A stretch of 64,000 nt of DNA from Acheta domesticus (GCA_031308135.1 JAHLJT010009436.1:138143803-138207802), one strand, 5' to 3'. Numbered from the stretch's first letter, positions 46,921 through 58,119 are shown. Notes: generated by a model from the letters alone, not told the origin. Program-made: numbers and translations.

Positions 46921-47950
46921 GATTAATTGTATTTTAGAATAACACTGATTCCGCAAAAATTAATGACATTCCTTTGATCCATGGTTGCGAAAATAACATA
47001 AAACATCTACTTACATTTTATTCTATTTACATTCAATTATATTACATGTAGTAAATGTAGATGTAGTAAATGGAATATTAATCCGAAGGTACATGTTTTT
47101 TGTTTACATAGTTCTTTAATTCTAACTCTTCTTCTTACATGTTTTTTTGTTTACATACTTGTGTAATTCTAACGCACGTAATTGCAACGCATATTCATCG
47201 TTTGGCAAAACGGAGCTGTCAGAGCCATTGTTATGATCTATGAATTAATTGATCGCGATTTTACTTCTCCTACTTTTCCCCCTCGAAATATCAATATATC
47301 TTTGCTATGACCTGAACTGACAACTATAGTATATCTTTGCTACGTAAGGTCTGGGCTAACTACTAAACTTACAAAATCCTGTAAAGGTTTTCTTGAGGGT
47401 TTTATTTTATAATGTACCTCTTCATTTTCTTGCATATTTAATTGCATTTGTAGTTGTTACTAAATTTCGGGCGTAGAAGTTTCAATGTATAGGTTAAAAG
47501 AAATTTTAAAAAATGAACTTGACCATGTTATGTAGTGCGAGAGATGTAATACTGAGAAACAATGTTCTCATATTACTGAGAAACAAAAGTTCTCGACATT
47601 TCTGTTCACAAAACAAGCGATAAATAACTTATTTCCAGCGTGACATATTGATTTGTGTGTCAAAGCGTGTCCGAAATACAAAAGAATCCAATTTACATGG
47701 TTTTGCAATGCAAGTACAAGAAAGAAAGATGTAATTCATACAGCCTTCACATAAGAATACCGAAGTGAAGTTATTAAGATTGGGAGGGAAAAATTTAAAT
47801 CATTAAAGTAGAGATTACGATTTAGATAAAAACATAACTAATTTTGCGATTATGCAACATTAAAGGACATCCATAATCCTCATTAGGATATTTGGACCCA
47901 ATATTAACTTACCTGTCAGAACTTGCCTAATATTTGAAATTCTACTGTCA
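46921..47950. other. Intergenic sequence
   Basis: AT-rich, no gene recognised. A TTTTTGTTTACAT phrase is repeated near 47096 and 47143. Confidence 0.4.
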
Positions 47951-48034
47951 TTTTTACTTTCTCGTATACCTACGTATATACGGAGTAGTAGTAGTAGTAG
48001 TAGCAAATACTATAAAGACAATACAGGACAGTTC
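47951..48034. repeat. TAG microsatellite with flanking repeat ends
   Basis: TTTACTTTCTCGTATACC (an end of the 2-kb family) adjoins about six TAG units. These are followed by a 27-base segment (48004-48030) that recurs in perfect inverted orientation at 49202-49228, beside the start of the R1-clade LINE. Confidence 0.6.
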
Positions 48035-49201
48035 CCCGTTCTTCCACGCAACCGATGGAAACAAGTTCTCACTAGCGATCCTAGTGTCAGAACCTGGTAA
48101 TGTAGCGCCAAATAGAAATGTCAATGTGATTCTTACGGAAGAAACAAATATTTTTAAATCTACCTAACGAAATAAGACTTATTTTCACCTACTCTCGCTG
48201 TGATTTAATTATTTTGAAGAGCTCAAATTACGGAAAATTATAATGGGCATGAGAACATTGAACATTTAATGAACATATAATGAACATTATTTTCACGAAT
48301 AAAGAGTTGTTACAAATGCAAGATTTTTCTTGCCATAACACTTCCACTGATGCATTTGACCTTTTTTTCCACTTACTTCCTTTAAAAAGCACTGTATCAA
48401 TACAATGATACCTCTGCTTTCATACTGATTATTACAACCCTTACATAAAATATTCTGTGAGTGAATATTAATGATTTGCATTAATTGTTTTTTTACGTCA
48501 AGTTTACTTTGACGTAAATAATTTCAAAAGGGTTTATTGAAAACATATTCAGTCTCAGAAAACTAATAGCGAATACATTTGGGTAGAAAAGCGTGGCATT
48601 CACGTACTGTTTAATCAGAATATGAGAGTTTCTTAATTTATACTTTTCATCCAAATTCTGTTAAGCATTTCTACAACCATCATATGGCACGGTTCTACAC
48701 AACCAGCCACATGCATTGGACTCAGCGTTTTTCTGTACTAAACTTGTAGGACTGTGTTCAGTGTTATCCATTTCTGCAATGTTCGTTACACATGATTCAA
48801 TTGGGAATGGCAATGTGCAAGTAGTCTCCCAATTAAGTTATGTTATAGTTTTTAATGCATTTTATTACAAAGAGAAGTCAAATTGTTTCAAATTAGTTTC
48901 ATTCATGTTCAAGATTCTTGCAATTTTTACTTTTTATCATGAGGAAATGTGAAGAACGAACGCGAGTTCTCCTATATTTTATCATAAAACAGCCAAAAAC
49001 TACAGAATTTTTTTCCTGCCATACATAGAATGATGTAAAGAATAGTGTTGTAAAATATGTTTTCCATAAATTGACCAGAAAGACAATAAAATGAAAAGAA
49101 ATCAAGCAGACAACTAACCTCAACAGAGCACTGACGCACGCTCCATCTGGTGGCAGAACCTGGTACACCCTAAGCTCAGTGTTTCTCGATATATCGCGAA
49201 G
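48035..49201. other. Intergenic sequence between inverted 27-bp repeats
   Basis: No gene recognised. The open frames are short and without domains. Confidence 0.35.
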
Positions 49202-49454
49202 TGTCCTGTATTGTCTTTATAGTATTTGGTAGTAGTGACAGAAGTTGGTACGCCTGAGTAGTGCATAGGTGCGTGTGTTCCGAGCGCTGCCGAAATGACT
49301 CCTGTAAAGTGCTTCGGCTTTGAATAGCCTTATAAGGTAAGAAGAGCGGGCAGCGTGTGTCATAAGGAGCCCCGATTCTTGTTAGGAGCGAAGGGGATAA
49401 AACTATTTTCATGATATAAGCGTAAACGGCCGTTGCCGAATGTTGCACGTGGTT

Positions 49455-49660
49455 CGCCATCTTGTCCTTGAGCAATGTCCTTGGAATAGGGAGCGGACGT
49501 AGGCTATATCAAGCGACCCCAGCGCTCGTGCGGACGGGGGCAGAACTACCGGGCGTAGGGTATACCACGCGACCCCCAGCGCTCGCGCGGTTGTGGGCAG
49601 AACTATTGCGCCATCTTGTCCTTGAGACGATGTCCTTGGGAGGGCCGGCGGACGGAGCGC
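49455..49660 (+). repeat. Tandem repeats in the LINE 5' leader
   Basis: Two nested duplications are visible. A CCATCTTGTCCTTGAG..ATGTCCTTGG segment occurs near 49458 and 49611. Inside it, a segment with ATA-CA-GCGACCCC-AGCGCTCG-GCGG and GGGGCAGAACTA occurs near 49500 and 49557. Tandem promoter-containing leaders are known in several LINE groups. Here this is inference. Confidence 0.6.
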
Positions 49661-49821
49661 GATCTATTGAGGCGACTACACACTTCTTCGGAGTTTACTA
49701 GATCCAGGCAGTAATCTACGGCGGAGAAGGGGAATCTTTTGCTAGGACTGCTGTTCTTTAATGTACCGCGCGCCCATAAGGCGCCTATTCAATATTAGGG
49801 CAATTACGGTTCGTCAGAAAG

Positions 49822-51474
49822 ATGTGCGAGAACTCTGAGGGCGCCGGAATGATGTCGAATGCAGCTGCCATGCCTCAGAAGGAAGACAGTGAGGAGAAAG
49901 GGGTCACGAATAATTATATGGAGGAAATTTTTTCTATGATTGATAAATTGAAGAAATGCAGTGAAGTACTGGGCGAGACAATCAATAAGACACCCACCAC
50001 CAAGGCTAACATCAAGAAAAGTGCCCGCACAGTTTGCGACTTAAGCAAAGCATTGATGTGCAGATGGAAGGAATATGAAGTTTACTCGAGGGAAAACGTG
50101 TCTCAACCTGCTGCTAGAGAGAAAGGATGTGATATTGGCATCCAGACACAAGTGGAGAAAGAGGAGGTAGACTTAGAAATAGCCATCGCCAGCGCGAGTG
50201 ACTTAAACGAATTCGCTCCGCTGTTAGATAAAGAGTGGCCGGAAGCGATATATCAAACAGCCTCCGTCCGGACGAGTAAACCAAATATAAGAAAGGAAGA
50301 CTGGGATATAGCAGCCGTGGTCAACCCGGAAGACGAAGAGGGAATTGAGATAAAGCAAGTAAAAGGGCTGTACCCCGAGATCACCTGCCTACTGACGGTA
50401 GGACTAAAAACTGGAGGAAGGGAAAGTGGAATATGTCAAAACTTTGACAAACATCCACACTAGTAGAGGTGGCGGAGAGGAGAAGTCACACTATGGCTAC
50501 GCAATCCCGCTTAGAGTAGACAAAAACGGAATTAATGACATCGAGCCGCTGTACAAAATCATTTTACAATGGAAAGATCTGCTAATTGAACATGGCAGGG
50601 AAAGGGTGATAATAACTGCCCCAGTAGGAATAAATATGATTTATGTAAGGAAACTTACGGAATGGGTTTTCCGAAAGAGTGACATCAAAATTTGCTGTCT
50701 GGTACCAGGGACAAACAAAGCTGCAAGCTCAAGACTCGAAGAAAATCGGGCACAGGGGGAAAAAAGTAAGACCGAAGAAACGATAGTGTGTAAAGGAAAT
50801 GGTAAGTCCTATGCAGACTTAGTTAAGTCCCTACAGGAAGGGGTTAATTTAAAAACATTAGGGGTTAAGGTGAAAAGCATAAAGAAACTGGGAAAAATGA
50901 TATGGTGGTGAAAGTAGTTGGGGCAGGAGCAGGCAAAGCCCTCCAGGAAAAAATTAAATGTAATGTTGAAAATGTAGATGTCAACTTGACAAAGGAAAAG
51001 TCCACTCTGCATATCTATGGTATTGTGCCGTCCGTAAACGAGGAAGACATAAAAGCCGCTATCAGTGAAGAAACAAATACCGACAAGGCGGCGGTGGAAG
51101 TCACGTCAATAAGACCAGGCAGATTCGGCAATAACAATGCAACAGTAAGTGTACTAACGGGGCCAGGTAGAGCAATAGCCAAGCAGGGAACAATTAGGAT
51201 TGGATGGATGGACTATACGGTACGAGAAAGGATCTATGTACCTAGGTGCTTCAAGTGCCATGGCATCGGGCATTTAAGCAAACAGTGCGAACAGACAGTG
51301 GACAAAAAGGAAGATTGCCTGAATTGTGGAGAGTCTGGACATCACGCAAAAGACTGCGGAAATGAAGCCCGCTGTACGGTGTGCAAGGAGGATGGACATA
51401 GATCAGACCAAATGAAGTGTCCTGTATTCAGGAAACTGATTATGGAGGCCAGGGCAAGATTGGAAAAATCGTAA
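49822..51474 (+). pseudogene. R1-clade LINE ORF1 (gag-like nucleic-acid-binding protein)
   Basis: The reading frame starts at ATG 49822 and ends at the TAA at 51472-51474. It is continuous except for two compensating frameshifts, one near 50420 and one near 50895. The N-terminal part is acidic and probably coiled coil (EEIFSMIDKLKKCSEVLGE). The C-terminus has three zinc knuckles: CFKCHGIGHLSKQC and CLNCGESGHHAKDC (both CX2CX4HX4C) and a third CTVCKEDGHRSDQMKC with wider final spacing. ORF1 proteins bind element RNA to form the retrotransposition particle. The stop codon overlaps the ORF2 start (TAATG). Two or three knuckles in this arrangement are typical of R1-clade elements. Confidence 0.75.
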
Positions 51475-52299
51475 TGGGAACTCAATCCATCAGCGTACTA
51501 CAGGCCAATCTAATGCGATCCACTTACAGCCATGACATGGCCTACGAAGTGGCAAAAACCAAAGGTATAGATGTCATACTTGTGAGCGAGCCAAACAAGA
51601 AACGAATAGAAACGAACGAATGGGTGAAGGATTTGAGACTCGATACTGCAGCCATCTTTCCAAATAAGAACCTGACCACCCGCCAACTCAGGCCCGAAGA
51701 AGGATACATATGTCTACACATGGAAGACTTCAATATCTATTGTTGTTACATTTCTCCGAATATCCCCTTGGACACATTCAAGAAACAGGTAGATACCATA
51801 CTCCAAGACTGCAGATCATTAGGAGGAGAGTTTATAATACTCGGGGACCTGAATGTGAAGTCACCAGTATGGGGATCACCTATCTCGGATAAGAGAGGGG
51901 AATACTTCGTCGAATGTTTAGCAGCAATGGACTTAGTAATACATAACACGGGGAACATACCGACATTTGCTAGGGGGGAACGGAAAGTTTCATCGACATT
52001 ACGTGCTCCACACAGGGAATCGCTAAAAGAATCTCAAATTGGCAGGTACTCGAATAAGAATCCCTTAGTGATCACCGTTTCATCGCGTTTGAAATAAAGA
52101 CGAAAACGCAAGTACACAGGAAGAAAAACACAGAGAAAACAAATATGAAGTACGATTGGCAGGCTTATAGAAAGCTGTTGCTATGGACGGTACAAAATAG
52201 GCGAGAAGAGATAAACGCAGATGTATCGTCAGAAGAAGCATCAAGAGTGTTAAAACTGGCGTACCGGGCAGCTGCTCAAGAAGTACACGAAACACACGG
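51474..52299 (+). pseudogene. R1-clade LINE ORF2, endonuclease part
   Basis: ORF2 begins at ATG 51474-51476, sharing its A with the ORF1 stop. The endonuclease shows SVLQANLMRS at the start, the VSEP catalytic motif at about residue 41, EFIILGDLNVKSPVWGS in the middle, and the C-terminal SDHRFIAFE motif. Reaching that last motif requires a frameshift at about 51972-51985, beside a G6 run, and passing a TAA at 52055-52057. The linker to the reverse transcriptase is open from 52145 but shifts frame again near 52295. The family nicks target DNA and primes reverse transcription. This copy cannot make the full protein. Confidence 0.75.
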
Positions 52300-54363
52300 G
52301 TGCCATACTGGTGGAACAGCGAAATAGACATCCAAAGGCAGACCTGCATTCAGAAGAGAAGACTTTTGACGAGAGCGAACAGGCGCACAAGACAAAACAA
52401 CTCAAGTCTGCGGGAAGAATACCGAGAATGTAGAAACGAACTGGTGCGGAGGATTAGCCAGGCAAAAAAGAGACACTGGGAACAACTGTGTGAAGAATTA
52501 GACAATGACATATGGGGAGCGGGATATAAAATCGTTACTGGAAGGCTAACGAATAACATCCCGTGCAACCTCTTCACAGAGCAAAAACGGAATATAGCTT
52601 TGGAACTATTCCCACGCAGAAACGATGAGCTGAAGGGTAATTCACGGTGTGAATATGTAGAGCCATTCACTCTCGAAGAAGTTAAGACGGCTACTCTAAG
52701 CATGAAGTCGGGAAAGGCCCCTGGATTGGACGGCATTCCGCCGGAAGCAATCAAGATTGCCGCAGAGGTAGTCCCGGATTTCCTGCTAGGGACAATGAAT
52801 GAATTATTAAGAACACAAGACTTCCCACTTCACTGGAAAGTAGCAAAGCTGGTATTGCTCCCAAAAAGAAGCAAAATAGTACAAAACCCAGCAGCCTACA
52901 GACCGCTTTGTTTACTAAACACCTTAAGTAAACTTTACGAGAGCCTTATTAAAGGAAGACTCCAAGCAGAAATTAATAAAGGAGAAGGACTATCCTCTAA
53001 TCAATTTGGATTTATAAAAGGGAGGTCGACAATACAGGCAATCGAAAAGGTAGTACAGATTAGAGATAACACTGCCGATAGATGGGTTACTTTAATTACA
53101 CTAGATGTGAAAAACGCTTTTAACTCCGCTTCATGGAGTTTAATTATAGCGGAGCTGCAAAGAAGAAAGATATCACAATACCTAGTAAATGTCATCACGC
53201 AGTACTTCCAAGACAGAAGCATTAGGCTGGACAGAAAGGAACATTTAGCAATGAATGCGGGCGTCCCACAGGGTTCGATATTGGGTCCAACCCTGTGGAA
53301 TGTGCTATACGACGGAGTACTCCGGGTAGAGCTGACAAGAGGGGCGACGCTCATAGGATACGCTGACGATCTCGCGCTAGTTGTAACGGCTGAAGATGCT
53401 GATGAGCTAATGTTTAGAAGCAATGAATCACTGCGGCGTATAGACACGTGGATGACGCGCAATAAACTAGAACTGGCCCCACAGAAAACTGAAGCTACTG
53501 TCCTGAAAGGCCCAAGAAAACGCCAATGCATACGATTTCTGTTAAAAGGAACATGGATTACCACAGAGAGTGCTGTGCGGTATCTGGGAGTCTGGATGGA
53601 CGACAGAAATTTTTCGACACATGTGAGAGAGGTGGCAAAAAAAGCGGAGATAAAGGCGTCAATGTTGGCAAGACTGCTGCCCAACATTGGAGGGCCAAAA
53701 ACACAGAAGCGGGCTATCCTCGCAAGTACAGTCACATCGACGATACTATACGCGTCACCAATATGGTACACGGCCCTAGCACGTAAGAAGAATACGAAAA
53801 TCCTAAAGAAAGCCCAAAGAAAGATACTGTTACGAGTCATCTGTGGATACAGAACCATCTCCACGGCAGCCTTACAGGTAGTCGCGGCGGGAATACCTGT
53901 TGACCTGATCGCGAAGGAAAGAAGAGCCATCCATGAAAAAGGAGTGGAAGAAAAACACAACATCAGGGAAGAGACGATGCAACAGTGGCAACGCAGATGG
54001 GAAGAAACACTTAACGTCGCTCAGTGGACAAAACAACTAATTCCACAAATAGTCATATGGACAAAATGCGACCACAGGCAAACAGATTACTATCTGACAC
54101 AGATATTAACTGGACATGGACAATTTCGAAGCTACGCGAAAAGAATGGGGAAAAGGAATGATGACACCTGTATATACTGCGGCGAAGCGGACACACCGTA
54201 CCACACTTTCTTTGCATGTATTCGGTGGGAGAAAGACAGACACAATGCGTTCCAGAAACTAAATGTAGAACTCACAGTACAAAATTTCCATAGAATAATA
54301 GTAACTAAGAAGGAAAATTGGACAATTATTGCTTCCTTAGCAAATAAAATAATGAAGAGATAA
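52300..54363 (+). CDS. R1-clade LINE ORF2, reverse transcriptase and C-terminal zinc motif
   Basis: This is an uninterrupted 687-codon frame, although its ATG is internal to ORF2 and not a natural start. Reverse transcriptase landmarks, by residue of this frame, are GKAPGLDGIPPEAIK (138-152), NQFGFIKGRSTIQAI (234-248), LDVKNAF with the first catalytic aspartate (268-274), GVPQGSILGP (321-330), YADD with the catalytic pair (354-357) and VRYLGVWMDD (426-435). A C-terminal Cys-Cys-His-Cys motif (C624, C627, H635, C640) follows. No RNase H domain is seen. All visible catalytic residues are intact. Upstream frameshifts separate it from the endonuclease, so it is unlikely to be expressed as a functional protein. 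Confidence 0.85.
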   Translation: MPYWWNSEIDIQRQTCIQKRRLLTRANRRTRQNNSSLREEYRECRNELVRRISQAKKRHWEQLCEELDNDIWGAGYKIVTGRLTNNIPCNLFTEQKRNIALELFPRRNDELKGNSRCEYVEPFTLEEVKTATLSMKSGKAPGLDGIPPEAIKIAAEVVPDFLLGTMNELLRTQDFPLHWKVAKLVLLPKRSKIVQNPAAYRPLCLLNTLSKLYESLIKGRLQAEINKGEGLSSNQFGFIKGRSTIQAIEKVVQIRDNTADRWVTLITLDVKNAFNSASWSLIIAELQRRKISQYLVNVITQYFQDRSIRLDRKEHLAMNAGVPQGSILGPTLWNVLYDGVLRVELTRGATLIGYADDLALVVTAEDADELMFRSNESLRRIDTWMTRNKLELAPQKTEATVLKGPRKRQCIRFLLKGTWITTESAVRYLGVWMDDRNFSTHVREVAKKAEIKASMLARLLPNIGGPKTQKRAILASTVTSTILYASPIWYTALARKKNTKILKKAQRKILLRVICGYRTISTAALQVVAAGIPVDLIAKERRAIHEKGVEEKHNIREETMQQWQRRWEETLNVAQWTKQLIPQIVIWTKCDHRQTDYYLTQILTGHGQFRSYAKRMGKRNDDTCIYCGEADTPYHTFFACIRWEKDRHNAFQKLNVELTVQNFHRIIVTKKENWTIIASLANKIMKR

Positions 54364-54527
54364 GAGGCAGATGAAAGGCAATCGGAAGGAAGTTAAAGGC
54401 AATGCCATTCTGATGTCATGCACATCAGCAGTTCCAGAATGGCTCTGATGAGCAACGGGGTTTTTTAGTTGGTGGAAATCCAACTCCCGCAAAGAGCGGT
54501 GTCTTTGAAAGATTTTCCCCTAAAAAA

Positions 54528-54529
<2 letters not shown>
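54364..54529 (+). other. LINE 3' untranslated region
   Basis: A short region with a GCAACGGGGTTTTTTAGTTGG phrase and a GTTGG-TGGAAAT-CCAAC hairpin, ending in A8. A 3' hairpin of this kind is a plausible recognition element for the element's own reverse transcriptase. Confidence 0.5.
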
Positions 54530-54566
<37 letters not shown>

Positions 54567-54592
54567 TGGTAGTAGTAGCAGTAGTAGTAGTA
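54530..54592 (+). repeat. GTA/TAG trinucleotide tail of the LINE
   Basis: About 20 GTA units with a few GTG and GCA interruptions directly follow the A8 run at the 3' end of the LINE. Confidence 0.85.
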
Positions 54593-54599
54593 TAAAAGT

Positions 54600-54760
54600 A
54601 TAAAAGTTAAGTAATGTAACTTAGTATGAAAGTTATGTAATGCTGCGGAAAATTAATTTAGAGATTACAACGTAAATACATCTTTTAGAGTACCCAGATC
54701 CCGAAAAAGTATTTTTTTCAAAACGCCCAACTGTCCGTCCGTACGTCATCGTGCCAAATA
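54600..54760 (-). mobile_element. Dispersed repeat family, terminal fragment (copy H)
   Basis: AAAGTTATGTAATGCTGCG, an AGTACCCAGATCCCGAAAAAG phrase and an ACTGTCCGTCCGTACGTC tract appear in the same order as in 3830-4030. Confidence 0.45.
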
Positions 54761-54997
54761 GAAACAGTTTTTATTATGAAACTGAATTAACCAATTACTA
54801 GAGTGGAAACTGATTTAACCAATTACTAGAGGGATACACATTTCTAATAATTATTTCGATATTGTTTGTAGTAATATTCTTCATTAATTAATTCTTCCAT
54901 TTCGTTCTACTAGTTCTACACGTGTACCACCCGTAGACAGTTTCAGCTCTCCGCTCTCGGCTCACACGTTTGATATTTTGATTTTTACAATATGTAA

Positions 54998-56054
54998 GCG
55001 ACATTTACAGATCTTGAAAAAGCTTATGATTGTGTTCCGCGAAGTAAGCTATGGGAGGCAATGAGAAGAGTAAATATAAAAGAAAAGTGGATCAACATTG
55101 TCAAGAAATTATATAAGAACACTGAAGCGAAAATTAAAATTGGAAAAATGGTAACTCAAAATATATTGGTAAACAAAGGTCTTAAGGAAGGTTGTGGTTT
55201 ATCGCCAATTTTGTTTAATATTTACCTTGAGCAAGCGATACATACATGGTACAAAAAGTGTTCGGGCATGGGAATTGAAATTGGAGACGACAACCTTCAC
55301 TCTCTCCTATATGCGGATGATCAAATATTAATTACTCAATATGAAGAGGACAATGAATATATGCTAAGGAAACTTAAAGAAGAATATAACAGATGGGGTT
55401 TAGATATAAATTTTAATAAAACCGAATGCATGTGTATTGGAAGAACTTTAATGGACATTACAATAGATGGTGATAAAATTAAATACTGTAACAACTTTAA
55501 ATACCTTGGCTCAATAATAAGTAACACTGGCTCATGCGATGAGGATATTAACTCCAGAATAATTATGGGGAAGAAAGAAACAAAAGCTCTACACAGTGTA
55601 ATATGGAATAGCAATATCCGACAAGAAATAAAGAAAAGAATATTTCATACCGTGGTAGAAAATATAGTCCTATATGGAGGAGAAATGTGGCCCCAAACAA
55701 AAAATCAGAGACAAAATACGAACGGTGGAAATGGACTATATGAGGAGATGTTTACATTTAACACGGTATGATAAAGTCCGAAATGAGGATGTATGGAAGC
55801 AGATGGAGGTAATTTGTTCAATTACTAAAATATTAGAAAACAAAGCACTCCAATGGTATGGACACGTCCAGAGGATGCCAGAAGGAAGATGGCCCAAGAA
55901 AATTTTGGAATGGCAACCATCAAGAAGAAGGAAGAGAGGAAGGCCAACTCTGGAATGGAAAAAATACATCAAAGAATCCATGGAGGACAGAAGTTTAAGA
56001 CCTGGTGATTGGGAAAACCGAGATCTGTGGAGGTCGAAAACGGCAAACTCCTGA
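54998..56054 (+). pseudogene. RTE-type retrotransposon reverse transcriptase, 5'-truncated
   Basis: The open frame from 54998 shows TFTDLEKAYDCVP (first catalytic aspartate), GLKEGCGLSPILFNIYLE, LLYADDQILI (catalytic pair), FNKTECMCIG and FKYLGSIIS, then ALHSVIWNSNI and VLYGGEMW. A frameshift near 55700 moves the reading to another frame. That frame continues TVEMDYMRRC, LQWYGHVQRMPEGRWPKKIL and RRRKRGRPTLEWKKYI to the stop at 56054. These are the blocks of the insect endonuclease-reverse transcriptase elements usually placed in the RTE group. The endonuclease and the beginning of the reverse transcriptase are missing. Confidence 0.75.
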
Positions 56055-56065
56055 AGGGGAAATGC

Positions 56066-56080
56066 CGAAGAAGAAGAAGA
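56066..56080 (+). repeat. GAA-repeat tail of the RTE element
   Basis: A short GAAGAAGAAGAAGA tract lies just downstream of the RTE stop, consistent with the simple-repeat tails of that group. Confidence 0.5.
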
Positions 56081-56189
56081 CAATAGGTAAACTACCTTAG
56101 ACAAGCTACACGTGCTCCAAATCAATTAAAATCTATGGTTGTTAAAGAATAGTACAGACTTTCTCGTACTAGGTATGATTGTGTAGGCA

Positions 56190-57020
56190 TCCGCGGCAGG
56201 AGTTTGTCCTAGGCTACCCGGGATGAGCTGCGTCTCTGCCGCAGCAAGGCTAACAACAACCGCACACCCCGTATCTATTAAACGGTCTTATATGGTCTTC
56301 CTAAGATCCACAAACCTGACGTGCCTCTCCACCCTGTAGTGAGTGTCATCATCTCAACTTCTCAGTACTCCTTGCCAACAAACTGAAATCCCTCACCAAC
56401 AATCTGTCATACGCCATCCTAAATTCCAAACATTACGTTGAACTTATTCGCTCCATTAGAACCAAGCCTGGAGATGTTATTGTGAGCTTTCATGTCACTT
56501 CTCTTTTCACGATGGTTCCTGTCAGTGACGCAACCAGGATCGTGTAGCAAAAACCTCGGGAAACACGAGCTGCCGTCGGAGTAGGCGAAACTCGCGGTCA
56601 GCCTGTCTAGCACCTTCTTCTAGTACAAACCAGAATTCTACGCTAAAACTGAAGGCATTGCCATGAGTTCAACGCTCTCCCCGGTGGTGGCGAATATCTT
56701 CACGGGACCTTTTTAAGAACAGGCCCTCGAAAACGTGCCCCTAAAACGACGAGCTGTCTTCGTAATGTTGAAGACCCTTTTGACATCTGGCCCCATGGCC
56801 CCGAGTCTCTACAAGCCTTCCTTGCACGCATAAACAGCATCCATCGTCGCATCCATTTCTCTATCGAAATACTACACGGCCAGCTCCACATCCTCGACGT
56901 CATGGTCACTAGACACCCCGAAGACACCCTCGCTCACTCCGTGTACCGAAAGCGTACCCACATAAACCACTACACGCGGATTTGAACCATTTCCCTTCCA
57001 CGAAACGGGGAGTACTCACC
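56190..57020 (+). pseudogene. Penelope-like element reverse transcriptase, decayed
   Basis: Recognisable blocks in order are DELRLCRSKANNNRTPRIY, YGLPKIHKPDVPLHPVVS (about 56290-56345), IRSIRTKPGDVIVSFHVTSLFTMVPV in parts (56450-56530), EGIAMSSTLSPVVANIF (about 56650-56700), then NVEDPFDIWPHG, and HILDVMVTR and HSVYRKRTHINHY (about 56885-56975). Penelope-like elements use a telomerase-related reverse transcriptase. Here the first catalytic aspartate is histidine (VSFHVTS), the usual YVDD reads NVED, and several frameshifts and stops are present, so it is inactive. The reading ends in a TA microsatellite and the downstream domain continues at 58190. Confidence 0.65.
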
Positions 57021-57022
57021 AC

Positions 57023-57064
<42 letters not shown>
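57023..57064. repeat. TA microsatellite, left of probable solo LTR
   Basis: About 21 AT units directly follow the Penelope block ending NGEYSPP. Confidence 0.9.
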
Positions 57065-57067
<3 letters not shown>

Positions 57068-58119
57068 GACCGTACTTACCCTTGTCGGTCTCTCGGGATG
57101 CACATATCATAAAATTTTGATTCATTAGGGTACAGGAATTCTTTTAGGGGGATACTTTAACCAGCATGTCTGAATTCAATGAATCTATTATTACACAGAC
57201 AGGATTTATTAAGAATAACAATTTACATTAATAACACAATTTACATTACTGAAATGATCGCAGATCATTAATGAATACTAATTAAACGATTTTACATCAT
57301 ACGTCTGATTGTTCCTATTGTTTACATTTCTTATTCCCGTTCGTGATACTTCCATCTCTCTGAAACTACATGCCTTCCACTCTCATCACAGACACTGTTG
57401 CTTTCTTTATTACTCCGATGAGCATCCTGAACCGGCATATCCCATATCCGACCCCCATCCATTCTTATTCATAACTATCGTTACTTATCTGAGCCTTCCA
57501 CTATTGCTGCCTTCCGCGCGATGCCACGCCACGTGCGGTCGCCCGAAGCCGCTGCCGCGAGATGGCCTTGGCGCCGCCGTCGCTCTGCGTCTGCACACGT
57601 GTCGCTAACGGTCCGTCCTAGCACACCGGCGTTGTATCCGCCACCAACTTCTCTTCCCACACGTCGGAATTCCAATTTCGGCTCGCAGGTCTCCACAACT
57701 CGGTCCCACAACCGCACAGCTACACCGACTTGGCACAATTGCAGTATCGCCCACGTGTCTAATCAATGTTGCACTTCTCTAGCCAAATTTCGTGATTATG
57801 TCTTTTCGAACACACTTATGACAATCCTTAATCACTTTCATCACTGAGTTTGTCACACTTCTTCCTTTGACCACAAATTGCCTCGATTACTCCCGATTTC
57901 TTCCATAACATCCTCACATCGCTCCTCTGTCGTCATCTCCCCTCGTTACCTGTCCGCCATTCACTCCCGACTGGCTTCCGCTCGATGTGTCGCCACGAAT
58001 CCCTCGTTTCGGGCGCTCGTTCACGGCTCCGGCTTGACTCACCCCGCGGTCGATTCATTGTCTGCGCGCCACTTTCAAATGCTGTCACTTTCCCAATGAT
58101 GTTGTTTTGACCATTCGGT

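Larger units (their letters stand above)
49237..54592 (+). mobile_element. R1-clade non-LTR retrotransposon, nearly full length
   Basis: The element has a GC-rich 5' leader, ORF1 with zinc knuckles, ORF2 with AP-type endonuclease, reverse transcriptase and a C-terminal CCHC motif but no RNase H, a short 3' untranslated region, and a GTA-repeat tail instead of poly(A). This architecture is that of the R1 clade. GTAGTAGT directly precedes the presumed 5' end, so the target was probably a GTA microsatellite. Four frameshifts and one premature stop inactivate it. Its uninterrupted 687-codon reverse transcriptase frame suggests moderate age. Confidence 0.8.

Noticed and set aside
53001..53963. 320-codon minus-strand open frame
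   Set aside because: Antisense to the intact LINE reverse transcriptase. It is open because of the codon composition of the sense gene and has no domain of its own.
57309..58099. Several plus-strand open frames of 73-108 codons
   Set aside because: They lie in the GC-rich interior of the probable LTR and show no protein family.
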